DNA of 64,000 nt. It comes from Phycisphaerales bacterium UBA1161 (lineage in GTDB: Bacteria; Planctomycetota; Phycisphaerae; Tepidisphaerales; Tepidisphaeraceae). Of this stretch, positions 1 through 8,460 are shown in pieces. A model generated the notes under the pieces. It searched no databases and was not told the origin of the DNA. It saw nothing but the letters and a program-made list of their open reading frames with translations. Within the stretch, counting starts at the first letter, position 1, and each line of letters begins with the position of its first letter. Location: NCBI GenBank assembly GCA_002311745.1, contig DBZL01000014.1, positions 124,001-188,000 of the forward strand, read 5' to 3'. The position numbers and the translations under genes are program-made.

Positions 1-1058
1 GGCACGTCCACCGCCTGGTTGCCGTCCACCGTCAGCTCCGAGGTTTGCATCTCCAATGCGATCTCGCGCTGGTCCGACTCCGCCTGCTCATTGAGCACCG
101 TGGCCCGCGCCGTTAGCACCTGGTCCTTGTTCTGCGGTTGGACGATCGCGCCGAAATACAAGCTGGTCGCCCCCACCCACAGGAGCTTGTATCCCTTGCT
201 GCTGCGCGACAGGTCACGCACTTCGCCGGTTTTGAATTCCGCCGGCGCCAGCCGCGTCACGTCCACCGCCTGATCGCCCCGGTCGTAGCCGGCGACGATC
301 TGTCGATCGTCCCCGCGTTCGGTTTCCCGCGGCGGCATCGCGGGACCGTCAAAATCAATCCGCACGCGCTCGGCGCCGCCCGTCAAATTCCGCAGGCGAT
401 ACGTCACCGATACCCCGTACCCCGCCGAGGTGTTGTCCCGATTTTTCCTTGGCCCCCGCGGTTCGACTTGATAGGTCTGGCTCAGGTGCAAGAGCGCCTT
501 GCCGCCTATGGAAAGAATATCGATCCCATACGTTGCGGATGTGCCGTTGGATGATTCCAGCGTCCAATTCACGTCGGTCAGATCGACGCTTTGTCCGTCG
601 ACGCTGACGCGGCGCGTCGCCAGCGCCCGCCAGTGAAAATCGGGCTCCTGAAACGTGTACTCGTGGATCGCGTCGACCGCCTTGGTTTCGTTGATGATGA
701 CCGAATCAAGCCCGGCGCCATCCGGTGAAATGCGCACGCCCAGGGCGTATTCGGGATCTTTTACCTTGTCCGATCCGATGAACGCCGGTGTGCCGGGGCC
801 GCTTGCGCCGACGGCTTTGAGCGCCGCCGCGCCGCCCGGCGGGGCTTGGGCCGGCTGCGTCGCGGCGGCCGCGATCGAAGGCGCGGTCGGCGACGGCCCC
901 GTGGCCGGCCCCTGTTCCGGCGAAACGGTCGGCTGAGGGCGCCGGCCGCTCGTGTCCCACTCCGGGTGCCGCGGATAAACGTAATTCACCAGAAATGCGT
1001 AGTAGCCCATGACCACCAGCATGAGCAGCCCCGCAGTGATGTACATCCGCTTATCCAT
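1..1058 (-). CDS. yidC: Membrane protein insertase YidC, N-terminal part (cut by window edge)
   Basis: The frame is open on the minus strand from an ATG at 1058 to the window edge, giving about 352 residues. The protein starts MDKRMYITAGLLMLVVMGYY, one membrane segment of the YidC type. An Ala/Pro/Thr-rich linker follows, then a large beta-rich periplasmic domain containing YRLRNLTGGAERVRIDF and YKLLWVGATSLYFGAIVQP, like the P1 domain of YidC. YidC inserts inner-membrane proteins with or after the Sec translocon. The conserved multi-span insertase core would lie beyond the window, so the call rests on the N-terminal anchor and P1-like domain. A different membrane-anchored beta protein is possible but less likely. 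Confidence 0.75.
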   Translation of the reverse strand, partial: MDKRMYITAGLLMLVVMGYYAFLVNYVYPRHPEWDTSGRRPQPTVSPEQGPATGPSPTAPSIAAAATQPAQAPPGGAAALKAVGASGPGTPAFIGSDKVKDPEYALGVRISPDGAGLDSVIINETKAVDAIHEYTFQEPDFHWRALATRRVSVDGQSVDLTDVNWTLESSNGTSATYGIDILSIGGKALLHLSQTYQVEPRGPRKNRDNTSAGYGVSVTYRLRNLTGGAERVRIDFDGPAMPPRETERGDDRQIVAGYDRGDQAVDVTRLAPAEFKTGEVRDLSRSSKGYKLLWVGATSLYFGAIVQPQNKDQVLTARATVLNEQAESDQREIALEMQTSELTVDGNQAVDV

Positions 1059-1090
1059 TCAATTTGACCCTTTACCCCCAAGACGCGCTC

Positions 1091-1840
1091 TCATCGCCCG
1101 TCCAGCAGCCGCGTGCCCAGGAAGTTGTCCAATTCCTCGACGGCCTCCACCTTTTTGACCGTGGTTTCCACGTCGTAGACCAGGCGGACGAACTCGATGT
1201 ACGTGTCGGTCACGATCACGAAACTGGTGCGCGGATCGCGGTCGCGCGGCTGGCCCACCGAGCCGACGTTGATGATCGCCTTCTCATCCGTCAGCTCGAA
1301 CTTGTAATCCAGCTCATCGGGGCTGTAAAAATCCGGCCCTTCCAGAAAGACCCCCGGAACGTGCGTGTGCCCGACGAAACACAGGCGGTCAAACCGCTCG
1401 AAGATGCTCACGAACTTGCCCGGATTGGTGTAGATGTCATCCGGGAAGATGTACTCGTTGATCGGCCGCCGCGGCGACGCGTGCACCGCCACAAAGTCGT
1501 TGGTGCGCAAGCGCACGGGCAGATTTCCCAGGAATCTCCACCGGTTGGCCCGCCGCGGCACGTCCAGGTCCTCTTCAAAGCAGCGCCGCGTCCAGTAGCA
1601 CGCCGCCTCCGCCCCCTGGTTGAAGTTGTACGGCTCATAAAAAACCGCGAAATCGTGGTTCCCCATCAGCGACGCCCGGCATCGCGCCGCCACCAGATCG
1701 ATGCACTCCATCGGATTGGGCCCGTACCCGACGATGTCCCCCAGGCACACGATGTGCTGAATCCCGCGCCGATCGATCTCGGCCAAGACCGTGGTGAACG
1801 CCTCGAGATTTCCGTGAATATCGCTGACGATGGCGAACAT
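1091..1840 (-). CDS. Metallophosphoesterase (calcineurin-like, YfcE/MJ0936-type)
   Basis: A 249-residue protein with the ordered metal-binding blocks of the calcineurin-like fold: SDIHGN (D7, H9), GDIVGYGP (D35), GNHD (60-63), VAVHAS and GHTH. The end motif GSVGQPRD is typical of the small bacterial branch related to MJ0936, which hydrolyses phosphodiesters using two metal ions. The ATG at 1840 was chosen because the fold starts directly with MFAIVSDIHGN; the longer open frame up to 2008 carries no recognisable extra domain. It is a soluble cytoplasmic protein downstream of, and divergent from, hom. The natural substrate cannot be read from sequence. Confidence 0.85.
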   Translation of the reverse strand: MFAIVSDIHGNLEAFTTVLAEIDRRGIQHIVCLGDIVGYGPNPMECIDLVAARCRASLMGNHDFAVFYEPYNFNQGAEAACYWTRRCFEEDLDVPRRANRWRFLGNLPVRLRTNDFVAVHASPRRPINEYIFPDDIYTNPGKFVSIFERFDRLCFVGHTHVPGVFLEGPDFYSPDELDYKFELTDEKAIINVGSVGQPRDRDPRTSFVIVTDTYIEFVRLVYDVETTVKKVEAVEELDNFLGTRLLDGR

Positions 1841-1995
1841 GCGGGTGCGTTCCTGGCCCGGCAACTGCCGGAGCCGGGTGATGGTAAGGACGACCGCAAA
1901 GCGCGTCAAACACGCGACTTGCCGCCGGGACCGCTCGGCTTGATTCGCCGCCGCGCGGTCCGTACAGTCAGCCCCACGGATATGAGGCTGATCGC

Positions 1996-3306
1996 ATGAG
2001 CGAACCATCCATCGGAATCTGCTTACTGGGCTGTGGTGTCGTGGGCAGCGGCGTCGTCCGCATCCTTCAGCAGCAGGCCGATCTCATCCGCCGGCGCACC
2101 GCCCTGGATTTGAAAATCCAACACGTGGTCGTGAGGCAAAACGATCGACCGGGGATTGACGTCCCGTATCACCACGATGCCGAGCGGGCCATAGACGATC
2201 CCCATACGCAAATTGTCGTCGAACTCATCGGCGGCCTCGAGCCGGCCGGCACTTTCATCCAGCGGGCGCTGAAGCTGGGCAAATCGGTCGTCACCGCCAA
2301 CAAAAGCCTCCTGGCCGCCCGCGGCGCGGAGCTCTTTTCCCTGGCGCGCAAACACAATGCCTGCATCGCCTTCGAAGCCAGCTGCGCCGGCGGCATTCCC
2401 ATCATCAACGCCCTTCTGCACGGCCTGGTGGCCAATCGCATCGATGCCCTGGTCGGCATCGTCAACGGAACCTGCAATTTCATCCTCACCCGCATGACGC
2501 GCAACGGCTGGTCGTACACCAATGCCCTGGCCGAAGCCCAAAAAGCCGGATTCGCCGAGGCCAACCCCACCATGGACGTTTCCGGGCGCGACGCAGCCCA
2601 GAAACTTTCCATCCTCGCGGGCCTCGCGTTCAACGTCGCGGTCAACGAGGCCGATATCCACACCGAGGGAATCGAAAACCTCCAGGAAACCGACATCCAG
2701 TTCGCCCGCGAGCTGGGTTACGTGATCAAGCTGCTGGCCATTGCCCGGCGGCACGGAGAAAAAATCTCCCTGTGCGTTCATCCGACGCTGGTTCATGAGG
2801 ACGACCTGCTCGCGGATGTGAGCGGCAGCTTCAACGCCATCAGCGTCTATGGCCATGCGCTGGGCCACGCCCTTTTCTACGGCCGCGGCGCGGGACAGAT
2901 GCCCACCGCCAGCGCGGTTGTCGCGGACCTGATCAACATCGCCCTGGGCACCACGCCCCTGGCCTTCAAGCAGCTTCACATGCTGGCCGACCAGGTCCCG
3001 CCCGCATCGGTGCTGCCGCACCAGGAATTAACCAGCCGATACTATCTTCGGCTGATGGCCCGCGACGAGCCGGGCGTTCTCGCCCAAGTCACCAAAATCC
3101 TCGGCGACAAACGGATCAGTCTTTCGGCCATCTTGCAGCACGAAGCGAACGACGGCCAGCACGTGCCCGTCGTCATCACCACGCACCAGGCCCGCGAGGG
3201 TTCCGTCCAAGCGGCCCTGAAGGACATCGACGCTCTTTCTTCCATCCAGCCGCCCACGGTCTGCCTGCGGATCATCGATCAACCCAAGGAATTCTCGACG
3301 CAGTGA
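1996..3306 (+). CDS. hom: Homoserine dehydrogenase
   Basis: 436 residues, the usual length for the ACT-containing form. It has an N-terminal Rossmann motif (LGCGVVGSGVV), the substrate-domain signature VGIVNGTCNFIL and a C-terminal ACT domain from about residue 350 (YYLRLMARDEPGVLAQVTKI). It reduces aspartate semialdehyde to homoserine, the branch point to threonine and methionine; the ACT domain implies amino-acid feedback, classically by threonine. It is followed after 17 nt by an ApgM-family gene, with lysC about 3.9 kb downstream on the same strand. The start is the ATG at 1996. Confidence 0.96.
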   Translation: MSEPSIGICLLGCGVVGSGVVRILQQQADLIRRRTALDLKIQHVVVRQNDRPGIDVPYHHDAERAIDDPHTQIVVELIGGLEPAGTFIQRALKLGKSVVTANKSLLAARGAELFSLARKHNACIAFEASCAGGIPIINALLHGLVANRIDALVGIVNGTCNFILTRMTRNGWSYTNALAEAQKAGFAEANPTMDVSGRDAAQKLSILAGLAFNVAVNEADIHTEGIENLQETDIQFARELGYVIKLLAIARRHGEKISLCVHPTLVHEDDLLADVSGSFNAISVYGHALGHALFYGRGAGQMPTASAVVADLINIALGTTPLAFKQLHMLADQVPPASVLPHQELTSRYYLRLMARDEPGVLAQVTKILGDKRISLSAILQHEANDGQHVPVVITTHQAREGSVQAALKDIDALSSIQPPTVCLRIIDQPKEFSTQ

Positions 3307-3323
3307 GAATCGCGGCAGTGGGC

Positions 3324-4511
3324 ATGAAATACGCCATCATCATTCCGGACGGAGCGGCCGATGAGCCGCTGGCAGAGCTGGGCGGACGCACGCCCTTGGA
3401 AGCGGCCAACATCCCCAACATGGATCGCGTCGCTATGCAGGGCCGACAGGGCCTGGTCCGCACCGTGCCCGAGGGTTTTGAAAGCGGCAGCGACGTCGCC
3501 ACGATGTGCCTGCTGGGCTATGACCCCAAGGTCTACCACACCGGCCGAGCACCCCTGGAAGCCGCCGCCCAGCGCATCGCCCTGGCCCCCACCGACTGGG
3601 TATTTCGCTGCAACCTGGTCACGGTCATCGACGGCATCATGAAAGACCACTCCGCCGGCGGCATCAGCAACGCCGATGCCCGGCGATTGCTGGCGGATTT
3701 GGCCCATGATCTGAAGCTCCCGGGGTTTGAGTTTTTCCCCGGTGTCAGCTACCGCAACCTCCTGGTCTATCGCGGCAGCGAGACTTTCAACGTCACCACC
3801 AAACCGCCGCACGACATCCCCGAGCAGCCGATCGCCGGGTATCTGCCGGCCGGCCAGGGCAGCGAGATTTTGCGGAGGATCATGGATCGGTCGCGCCAGC
3901 TCTTTGCGGATCATCCGGTGACGCGATCGCGCACCGGACGCAATCCCGCGACGCAGGTGTGGCTCTGGGGCCAGGGCAAGGCCCCGAGTCTGCCGAAATT
4001 CAAAGACCGCTTCGGCATCGCCAGCGGCTGCATGATCAGCGGGGTGGATTTATTGCGCGGCCTGGCGAACCTGATGGGCTGGGACGTGCACGAAGTCGAA
4101 GGCATGACCAGCTTTCACGACACCAATTACGCCGGCCAGGGCCGCGAGACCGCGGCCATGCTGGACAAATACGATCTGGTCTTCAGCCACATCGAAGCCC
4201 CCGATGAAGCCAGCCACCAAGCCGATTGGAAAACCAAGATCGCCGCCATCGAGCACATCGACAAGCACATCGTCGGCCCGGTTCTGGCCAAGCTGCGAAC
4301 CTTCCCGCAGTGGCGAATCCTGGTGATGCCCGATCATCCCACCAACATCGCCACGCGCAAGCACGGCTACGCCCCCACGCTGTTCGCGATTTGCGGCAGT
4401 GGCGTATCCAATCCCACCCCCGCCCGCTACAGCGAGAAGAACGCCGCCGCCAGCGGCCACGTCATCGAGCACGGACATGAGCTGATGGAATTTTTCCTCC
4501 ACGGTGCTTGA
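3324..4511 (+). CDS. ApgM-family phosphotransferase, probable homoserine kinase / cofactor-independent phosphoglycerate mutase
   Basis: 395 residues of the archaeal-type cofactor-independent phosphoglycerate mutase (ApgM) family in the alkaline phosphatase superfamily. Visible motifs are IIPDGAADEP with the metal-binding Asp near the N-terminus, GSDVATMCLLGYDP with the nucleophilic Ser, HSAGGISNADA, and the late metal site VMPDHPTN. A clade of this family was proposed to be the homoserine kinase of organisms lacking ThrB, because its genes cluster with threonine biosynthesis genes. Here it lies 17 nt behind hom, which favours that role (inference). The GTG at 3303 would overlap the hom stop; the ATG at 3324 begins exactly at the conserved MKYAIIIPDG and is preferred. 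Confidence 0.82.
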   Translation: MKYAIIIPDGAADEPLAELGGRTPLEAANIPNMDRVAMQGRQGLVRTVPEGFESGSDVATMCLLGYDPKVYHTGRAPLEAAAQRIALAPTDWVFRCNLVTVIDGIMKDHSAGGISNADARRLLADLAHDLKLPGFEFFPGVSYRNLLVYRGSETFNVTTKPPHDIPEQPIAGYLPAGQGSEILRRIMDRSRQLFADHPVTRSRTGRNPATQVWLWGQGKAPSLPKFKDRFGIASGCMISGVDLLRGLANLMGWDVHEVEGMTSFHDTNYAGQGRETAAMLDKYDLVFSHIEAPDEASHQADWKTKIAAIEHIDKHIVGPVLAKLRTFPQWRILVMPDHPTNIATRKHGYAPTLFAICGSGVSNPTPARYSEKNAAASGHVIEHGHELMEFFLHGA

Positions 4512-4537
4512 CCGCGAAAATGCGAAAAACGGTTTTC

Positions 4538-4668
4538 ACCACGGAGACACGGAGGCGCTCTAGTTCATCTGAGCATCAAAGCGTTTGATCGTCCAAACTC
4601 CAAGATGAGAAAACAAGCGAATGGATTTATAAGAAAAGTTGGCCTCCGTGCCTCCGTGCCTCCGTGGT
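4538..4668. repeat. Interspersed inverted-repeat element with CACGGAGG arms
   Basis: Two 19-nt arms, 4538-4556 and 4650-4668, are inverted copies with 18 of 19 positions matching (core CCACGGAG-CACGGAGGC). The right arm contains three consecutive copies of CCTCCGTG at 4643-4666. The arms enclose about 93 nt that are poorer in GC than the flanking genes and contain no ORF. The element sits between the convergent ends of the ApgM-like gene and the small secreted protein gene. CACGGAGG-type repeats are familiar to me as dispersed intergenic elements in planctomycete and other genomes; function is unknown. Confidence 0.7.
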
Positions 4669-4689
4669 AAATAACAATCCGGCGACGGC

Positions 4690-5091
4690 CTACTTCGGCT
4701 GCGTCGCTGCCGTGAGGGACGTCACGGCGATTTGGTCGACGTTTACGGTGCCTTCGACGGTCACGCGGAGGTTTTTATCCAAAGGGGTCTTGGCCAGGAA
4801 ATCCTTGGCCAGCGTGTTGCCGTTGTCGTCAAACTTGAACATCTTATTGACGCTGATGACGGTATAACCGGAGGCGGCACAGGCCTCGGCGGTGGCGCAC
4901 GCCTTGGTGTGGTCGACGGCGGCGGCTTCGGGGTTGTCCTTAAACAACAACTGTTCACCGCAACGCTGGTCGATCAAAATGCCGGTGATCGACTGCTTGG
5001 CGGCGGCACCCTTCTGGTCGTCGGCGACGGTGAATTTGGCCACCAGGCCAAGGGCCAACATGACCGTCAATGCGCAGAAAAGCGTCCTCAT
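4690..5091 (-). CDS. Small secreted cysteine-containing protein, tandem copy A
   Basis: 133 residues with a signal peptide (MRTLFCALTVMLALGLVAKF, cleavage probably after TVA) and a small mature domain containing ITGILIDQRCG, a central Cys/His/Ala region and a C-terminal RVTVEGTV strand. It is clearly paralogous to the protein at 5328-5735, differing most in the middle: copy A has KACATAEACAAS where copy B has KSCCTAEACAAS. The signal predicts export. I do not recognise a named family; the cysteines could bind metal or form disulfides. AGGAGG lies six bases before the ATG. Confidence 0.8.
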   Translation of the reverse strand: MRTLFCALTVMLALGLVAKFTVADDQKGAAAKQSITGILIDQRCGEQLLFKDNPEAAAVDHTKACATAEACAASGYTVISVNKMFKFDDNGNTLAKDFLAKTPLDKNLRVTVEGTVNVDQIAVTSLTAATQPK

Positions 5092-5190
5092 TGAAACCTC
5101 CTCGCGTTAGACGATGGGCAATTCCACGCGCTTACGTTAGAACAGCAGGGCAAACATAGTCAACGGCCAATCTCTCCAGGGCAGAGTCGG
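5092..5190 (-). promoter_or_regulatory. Conserved upstream block of copy A
   Basis: The region directly upstream of the small secreted protein A, including the AGGAGG ribosome site, is strongly similar to 5736-5832 upstream of copy B. Shared words include TTAGACGAT, TTACGTTAG and AGTCAACGGCCAAT (plus strand). Conservation across non-coding DNA shows either a recent duplication or a shared promoter/regulatory region. No transcription start was mapped. Confidence 0.45.
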
Positions 5191-5327
5191 GAGCGGACAG
5201 TAGGCGCGGATTTGACTGCAATCGCCGGGTTCGGCGGACATTTAGCCTGTGGTGCGGGTCGATCCATATGTGCGGCGGCGGGATCGCCGTCGGCTAATAG
5301 GCAAAGACCCATTGGTTGGCAAATGCG

Positions 5328-5735
5328 TTAGGGCTGGGTCGTCGGGGGCGCGGCCGTGAGGGACGTCACGGCGATTTTGTCGTCGGTAACGGTGCCTTCG
5401 ACGGTCACGCGGAGGTTCTTCTCCATGTCGGTCTTGGCTAGGAAATCCTTGGCCAGCTTGTTGCCGTTGTCGTCAAACTTGAGCATCTGTTTGCCGCTGA
5501 TGACGGAATAACCGGAGGCGGCACAGGCTTCCGCGGTGCAGCACGACTTGGGGTGGTCGGCGGCGGCGGCTTCGGGGTCGTCCTTGCTCATCATCATTTC
5601 GCCGCAATGCTGGTCGATCAAAATGCCGGTAATCGACTGTTTGGCAGCGGCGTCCTTCTGTTCGTCGGCGACGGTGAATTTGGCCACCAGGCCAACGGCC
5701 AACATGGCCATAAGTGCACACAAAAGCGTCCTCAT
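5328..5735 (-). CDS. Small secreted cysteine-containing protein, tandem copy B
   Basis: 135 residues, paralogue of the protein at 4690-5091, lying 644 nt away in the same orientation. It has a signal peptide (MRTLLCALMAMLAVGLVAKF) and a mature domain with ITGILIDQHCG, DHPKSCCTAEACAASGY and a C-terminal RVTVEGTV strand. The Cys-Cys pair and the extra His distinguish it from copy A, so ligands may differ. The tail ends in a short Pro/Thr stretch. AGGAGG precedes the ATG. Function is unknown; a small periplasmic metal-binding or redox protein is one possibility suggested only by the Cys/His content. Confidence 0.8.
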   Translation of the reverse strand: MRTLLCALMAMLAVGLVAKFTVADEQKDAAAKQSITGILIDQHCGEMMMSKDDPEAAAADHPKSCCTAEACAASGYSVISGKQMLKFDDNGNKLAKDFLAKTDMEKNLRVTVEGTVTDDKIAVTSLTAAPPTTQP

Positions 5736-5832
5736 GGAAACCTCCTCGGGTTAGACGATAGGCAAATCCACGTGCTTACGTTAGGACAGTAGCTCAATCG
5801 CAGTCAACGGCCAATTTCTCCGGGGCAGCGTC
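5736..5832 (-). promoter_or_regulatory. Conserved upstream block of copy B
   Basis: Matches the upstream block of copy A (5092-5190) over roughly 90 nt, including TTAGACGAT, TTACGTTAG and AGTCAACGGCCAAT. It probably holds the promoter and leader shared by the two paralogues. Confidence 0.45.
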
Positions 5833-5909
5833 AGGGGCTGGACGGCCGGGCGGATTTCGGCGGCCGGGGGCACTTGATCGCCGGTTAGTAAAGATTAATT
5901 TATCTGGGC

Positions 5910-7106
5910 ATGGGGCCGGTGGACATAGCTGCCTGGCGGCGGGTTATTCTGCGGGTAATGCTGGGTTGTTTGGCCGCCTCGGCAGCGATGGCGGTTGTGG
6001 CGCTGCTCACGCCTTGGGGTGTCGAAAGCTATCGACTCGTCGGCACGACCGTGGCGGCAAGCATTACTTGCGCGCTGATGCTGGGCGCGGCACGAGTCCT
6101 GGATTCGGATAAGAACCGCCAGACCTTTCTGTTCACGATGGGGCTGCTGCTGGCGGAATTCGTGCTGGTTCTGCTGGCGCTGTGGGATCCGCTGGGGATG
6201 ATATTCGGGCACCGACGCGAAGAGGAGTTCGCCTTTACGGCGCTGGCGTTTGGCGGCGTGGGCGTGCCGGCGGCCGTGCTGATGCACGTGCGGCAGCGCA
6301 GCGCCGGGCGGTGGGCCGGCGGCGCGGGGCTCGTCCTTTGCGCTGCATCGCTGGCGTTTTTCCTGGCGGCCATCTGGTCGACCGCATCCCATCGGTGGAA
6401 CGCATCGTATCAATTGATAGACAATCTGTTGGGAACAGGCTGGCTGCTGTTGTTGCTGGCGCTCGTGGGAGCGGTGTCGCTGGGGGGCGTCGGCGTGGAC
6501 CGGTGGCATTGGCGATGGATCGGCGTCGGGGCGGCCGCCGCGGCATTCGCGCTGGCCATGCGCGACGTCTGGGGCAAGCCCATACAAGGGGCGGATCGTC
6601 CGCTGATCCTGACGGCCACGGCGGCGTTTCTGTGTGCGCATGCCAATATGCTTTGGCTGTGTGATCTCACGCCCGGCCAGCGCTGGCTGCGATGGTGCAC
6701 GATTGCGTTTGCCTTCGCGGCCGGCGCCATGTACGACTACGCGACGCTTACGGATCGATACGGTCAGTGGGACAACCTGCAAAGGCAGATCAGCGCTGCG
6801 GGGGTTTGCGCCGCGTGCGGCACGGTGGCGATCGCGCTCCTGGCTGCGTTTAACCGTCGGGCCGCGCCCCTTTCAGCAGCCATCGAATTCACGCAAATCG
6901 TCATCGTCTGCCCGATGTGCCACAAGAAGCAAACCGCGCCGGCGGGCGAGAGCGTCTGCACCTGCGGCATGCGGTTTTCCATTCAGCTTCTGGTCCCGCG
7001 CTGCGCGCAATGCGGTTACACGCTGCTGATGTTGCAGAGCGACCGCTGCCCGGAATGCGGGATGCCGATCCAAGCGCCGACGGTTGGCGTCAGTCCGGCG
7101 GTTTGA
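5910..7106 (+). CDS. Multi-pass membrane protein with C-terminal double zinc ribbon
   Basis: 398 residues. Residues 1 to about 325 contain around nine hydrophobic segments with short polar loops. The last 75 residues are soluble and carry two CxxC-CxxC ribbons: CPMC followed by CTCG, then CAQC followed by CPEC. Membrane proteins with such ribbons are common in Planctomycetota; the ribbon may bind zinc and mediate protein contacts, but no function is established. The gene is 57 nt upstream of lysC on the same strand. The start at 5910 is the first ATG before the hydrophobic core, and an internal start nearby is possible. Confidence 0.7.
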   Translation: MGPVDIAAWRRVILRVMLGCLAASAAMAVVALLTPWGVESYRLVGTTVAASITCALMLGAARVLDSDKNRQTFLFTMGLLLAEFVLVLLALWDPLGMIFGHRREEEFAFTALAFGGVGVPAAVLMHVRQRSAGRWAGGAGLVLCAASLAFFLAAIWSTASHRWNASYQLIDNLLGTGWLLLLLALVGAVSLGGVGVDRWHWRWIGVGAAAAAFALAMRDVWGKPIQGADRPLILTATAAFLCAHANMLWLCDLTPGQRWLRWCTIAFAFAAGAMYDYATLTDRYGQWDNLQRQISAAGVCAACGTVAIALLAAFNRRAAPLSAAIEFTQIVIVCPMCHKKQTAPAGESVCTCGMRFSIQLLVPRCAQCGYTLLMLQSDRCPECGMPIQAPTVGVSPAV

Positions 7107-7163
7107 GTCTTTGGCGAGCACCTTTATAATTCGCGGCTCGTTGGCGGAAGGCGAAAGCGGCGG

Positions 7164-8387
7164 ATGGGTCTGATCGTCCAGAAATTCGGCGGCTCGAGCG
7201 TGGCGGATGCGGAAAAAATCCATCGTGCCGCCCGGCGGGCCATCGCCACCAAGGAAAAGGGGAATCAGGTTTGCGTGGTCGTGTCGGCCATGGGGGACGC
7301 GACCGACGAACTGCTGGCCTTGGCCAAAAAGGTGTGTGAGAACCCGCCCAAGCGGGAGATGGATCAGCTTCTGGCCACGGGCGAGCAGGTGACCATCGCC
7401 CTGATGGCCATGGCCATCCACGCGCAGGGTCATGAGGCGATCAGCTTCACCGGCGGGCAGATCGGGCTGGTGACCGATGGGGCGTTCACCAAGGCGCGGA
7501 TTCAGTCGATCAACAAGCAGCGGATTTTCGAGCAGCTTGCCAAGGGGAAGATCGTGATCGTGGCGGGGTTTCAGGGCGTGACGCCGGAGGGGGATTACAC
7601 GACCCTGGGACGCGGGGGCAGCAACGCGACGCTGGTGGCGTTGGGGGCGGTGCTGGAGGCGGATGTCTGCGAGAACTACACGGACGTGGACGGCATTTTC
7701 ACGGCCGACCCGCGCATCGTGAAGGGCGCGCGCAAGATCGAGCGGATCAGCTACGATGAGATGCTGGAGCTCTCCGGTCTGGGGGCCAGCGTCTTGCAGA
7801 CGCGGGCGGTGGAGTTTGCCAAGAAGTACAATGTGCCGATCCACGTCCGCAACAGTCAGAACGAGAGCGAAGGCACGTGGATCGTCGCGGAGACAGCGAA
7901 CATGGAACACATCGTGGTATCGGGAGCGGCGCTGAAACAGGACCTGATTCGCGTGACGATCAAGAACGTGCCGGACCGGCCGGGCGTGGCGGCAAAGATG
8001 TTCGGGGACATCGCCGGGGCCAACATCGTCGTGGATGACATCATCCAGACGGTCTCGGACGACAACACCGCCAACGTGAGCTTCACGGTGGAGCACGGCG
8101 ACGTGCACGACATCAAGCCGGTGGTGCAGCGGCTGGTCAAGGAACTGGGGGAGAGAACCTCGGCGATCTATCAGGAGGGTTTGGCCAAGGTGAGCGTGGT
8201 GGGCGTGGGGATGCGCGTGCACACGGGGGTGGCGCAGCGCATGTTCAAGGCCCTGGCCGACGGCAAGATCAACATTCAGAACATCACCACCAGCGAGATC
8301 AAGATCAGCTGCATCATCAACAAGGACGAGGGTCCGCGGGCGCTGCAGATCGTGCACGAGGCGTTTGCGCTGGGCGCGGGCAAGTAA
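7164..8387 (+). CDS. lysC: Aspartate kinase
   Basis: 407 residues. The N-terminal kinase signature KFGGSSV is at residues 6-12, followed by GRGGSNATLVALG and YTDVDGIFTADPR, and two C-terminal ACT domains (RVTIKNVPDRPGVAAKMF and KVSVVGVGMRVHTGVAQRMF). The length and domain order match the monofunctional LysC type with lysine and/or threonine feedback. It phosphorylates aspartate, the first step of lysine, threonine and methionine synthesis, and so feeds hom upstream. The ATG at 7164 begins at the conserved MGLIVQKFGG. Confidence 0.96.
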   Translation: MGLIVQKFGGSSVADAEKIHRAARRAIATKEKGNQVCVVVSAMGDATDELLALAKKVCENPPKREMDQLLATGEQVTIALMAMAIHAQGHEAISFTGGQIGLVTDGAFTKARIQSINKQRIFEQLAKGKIVIVAGFQGVTPEGDYTTLGRGGSNATLVALGAVLEADVCENYTDVDGIFTADPRIVKGARKIERISYDEMLELSGLGASVLQTRAVEFAKKYNVPIHVRNSQNESEGTWIVAETANMEHIVVSGAALKQDLIRVTIKNVPDRPGVAAKMFGDIAGANIVVDDIIQTVSDDNTANVSFTVEHGDVHDIKPVVQRLVKELGERTSAIYQEGLAKVSVVGVGMRVHTGVAQRMFKALADGKINIQNITTSEIKISCIINKDEGPRALQIVHEAFALGAGK

Positions 8388-8460
8388 CGGAGCGTTGGAC
8401 TCCCCGCGTGCGGGAGGCCCGGTGGAAGGACCAAAGACTTCATCCTGGAACGCCCAAACG

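Noticed and set aside
1064..1999. Plus-strand open frame of 311 codons opposite the phosphoesterase
   Set aside because: It is the antisense shadow of a clear metallophosphoesterase with all metal motifs; the shadow has no recognisable domain and an Arg/His-rich composition.
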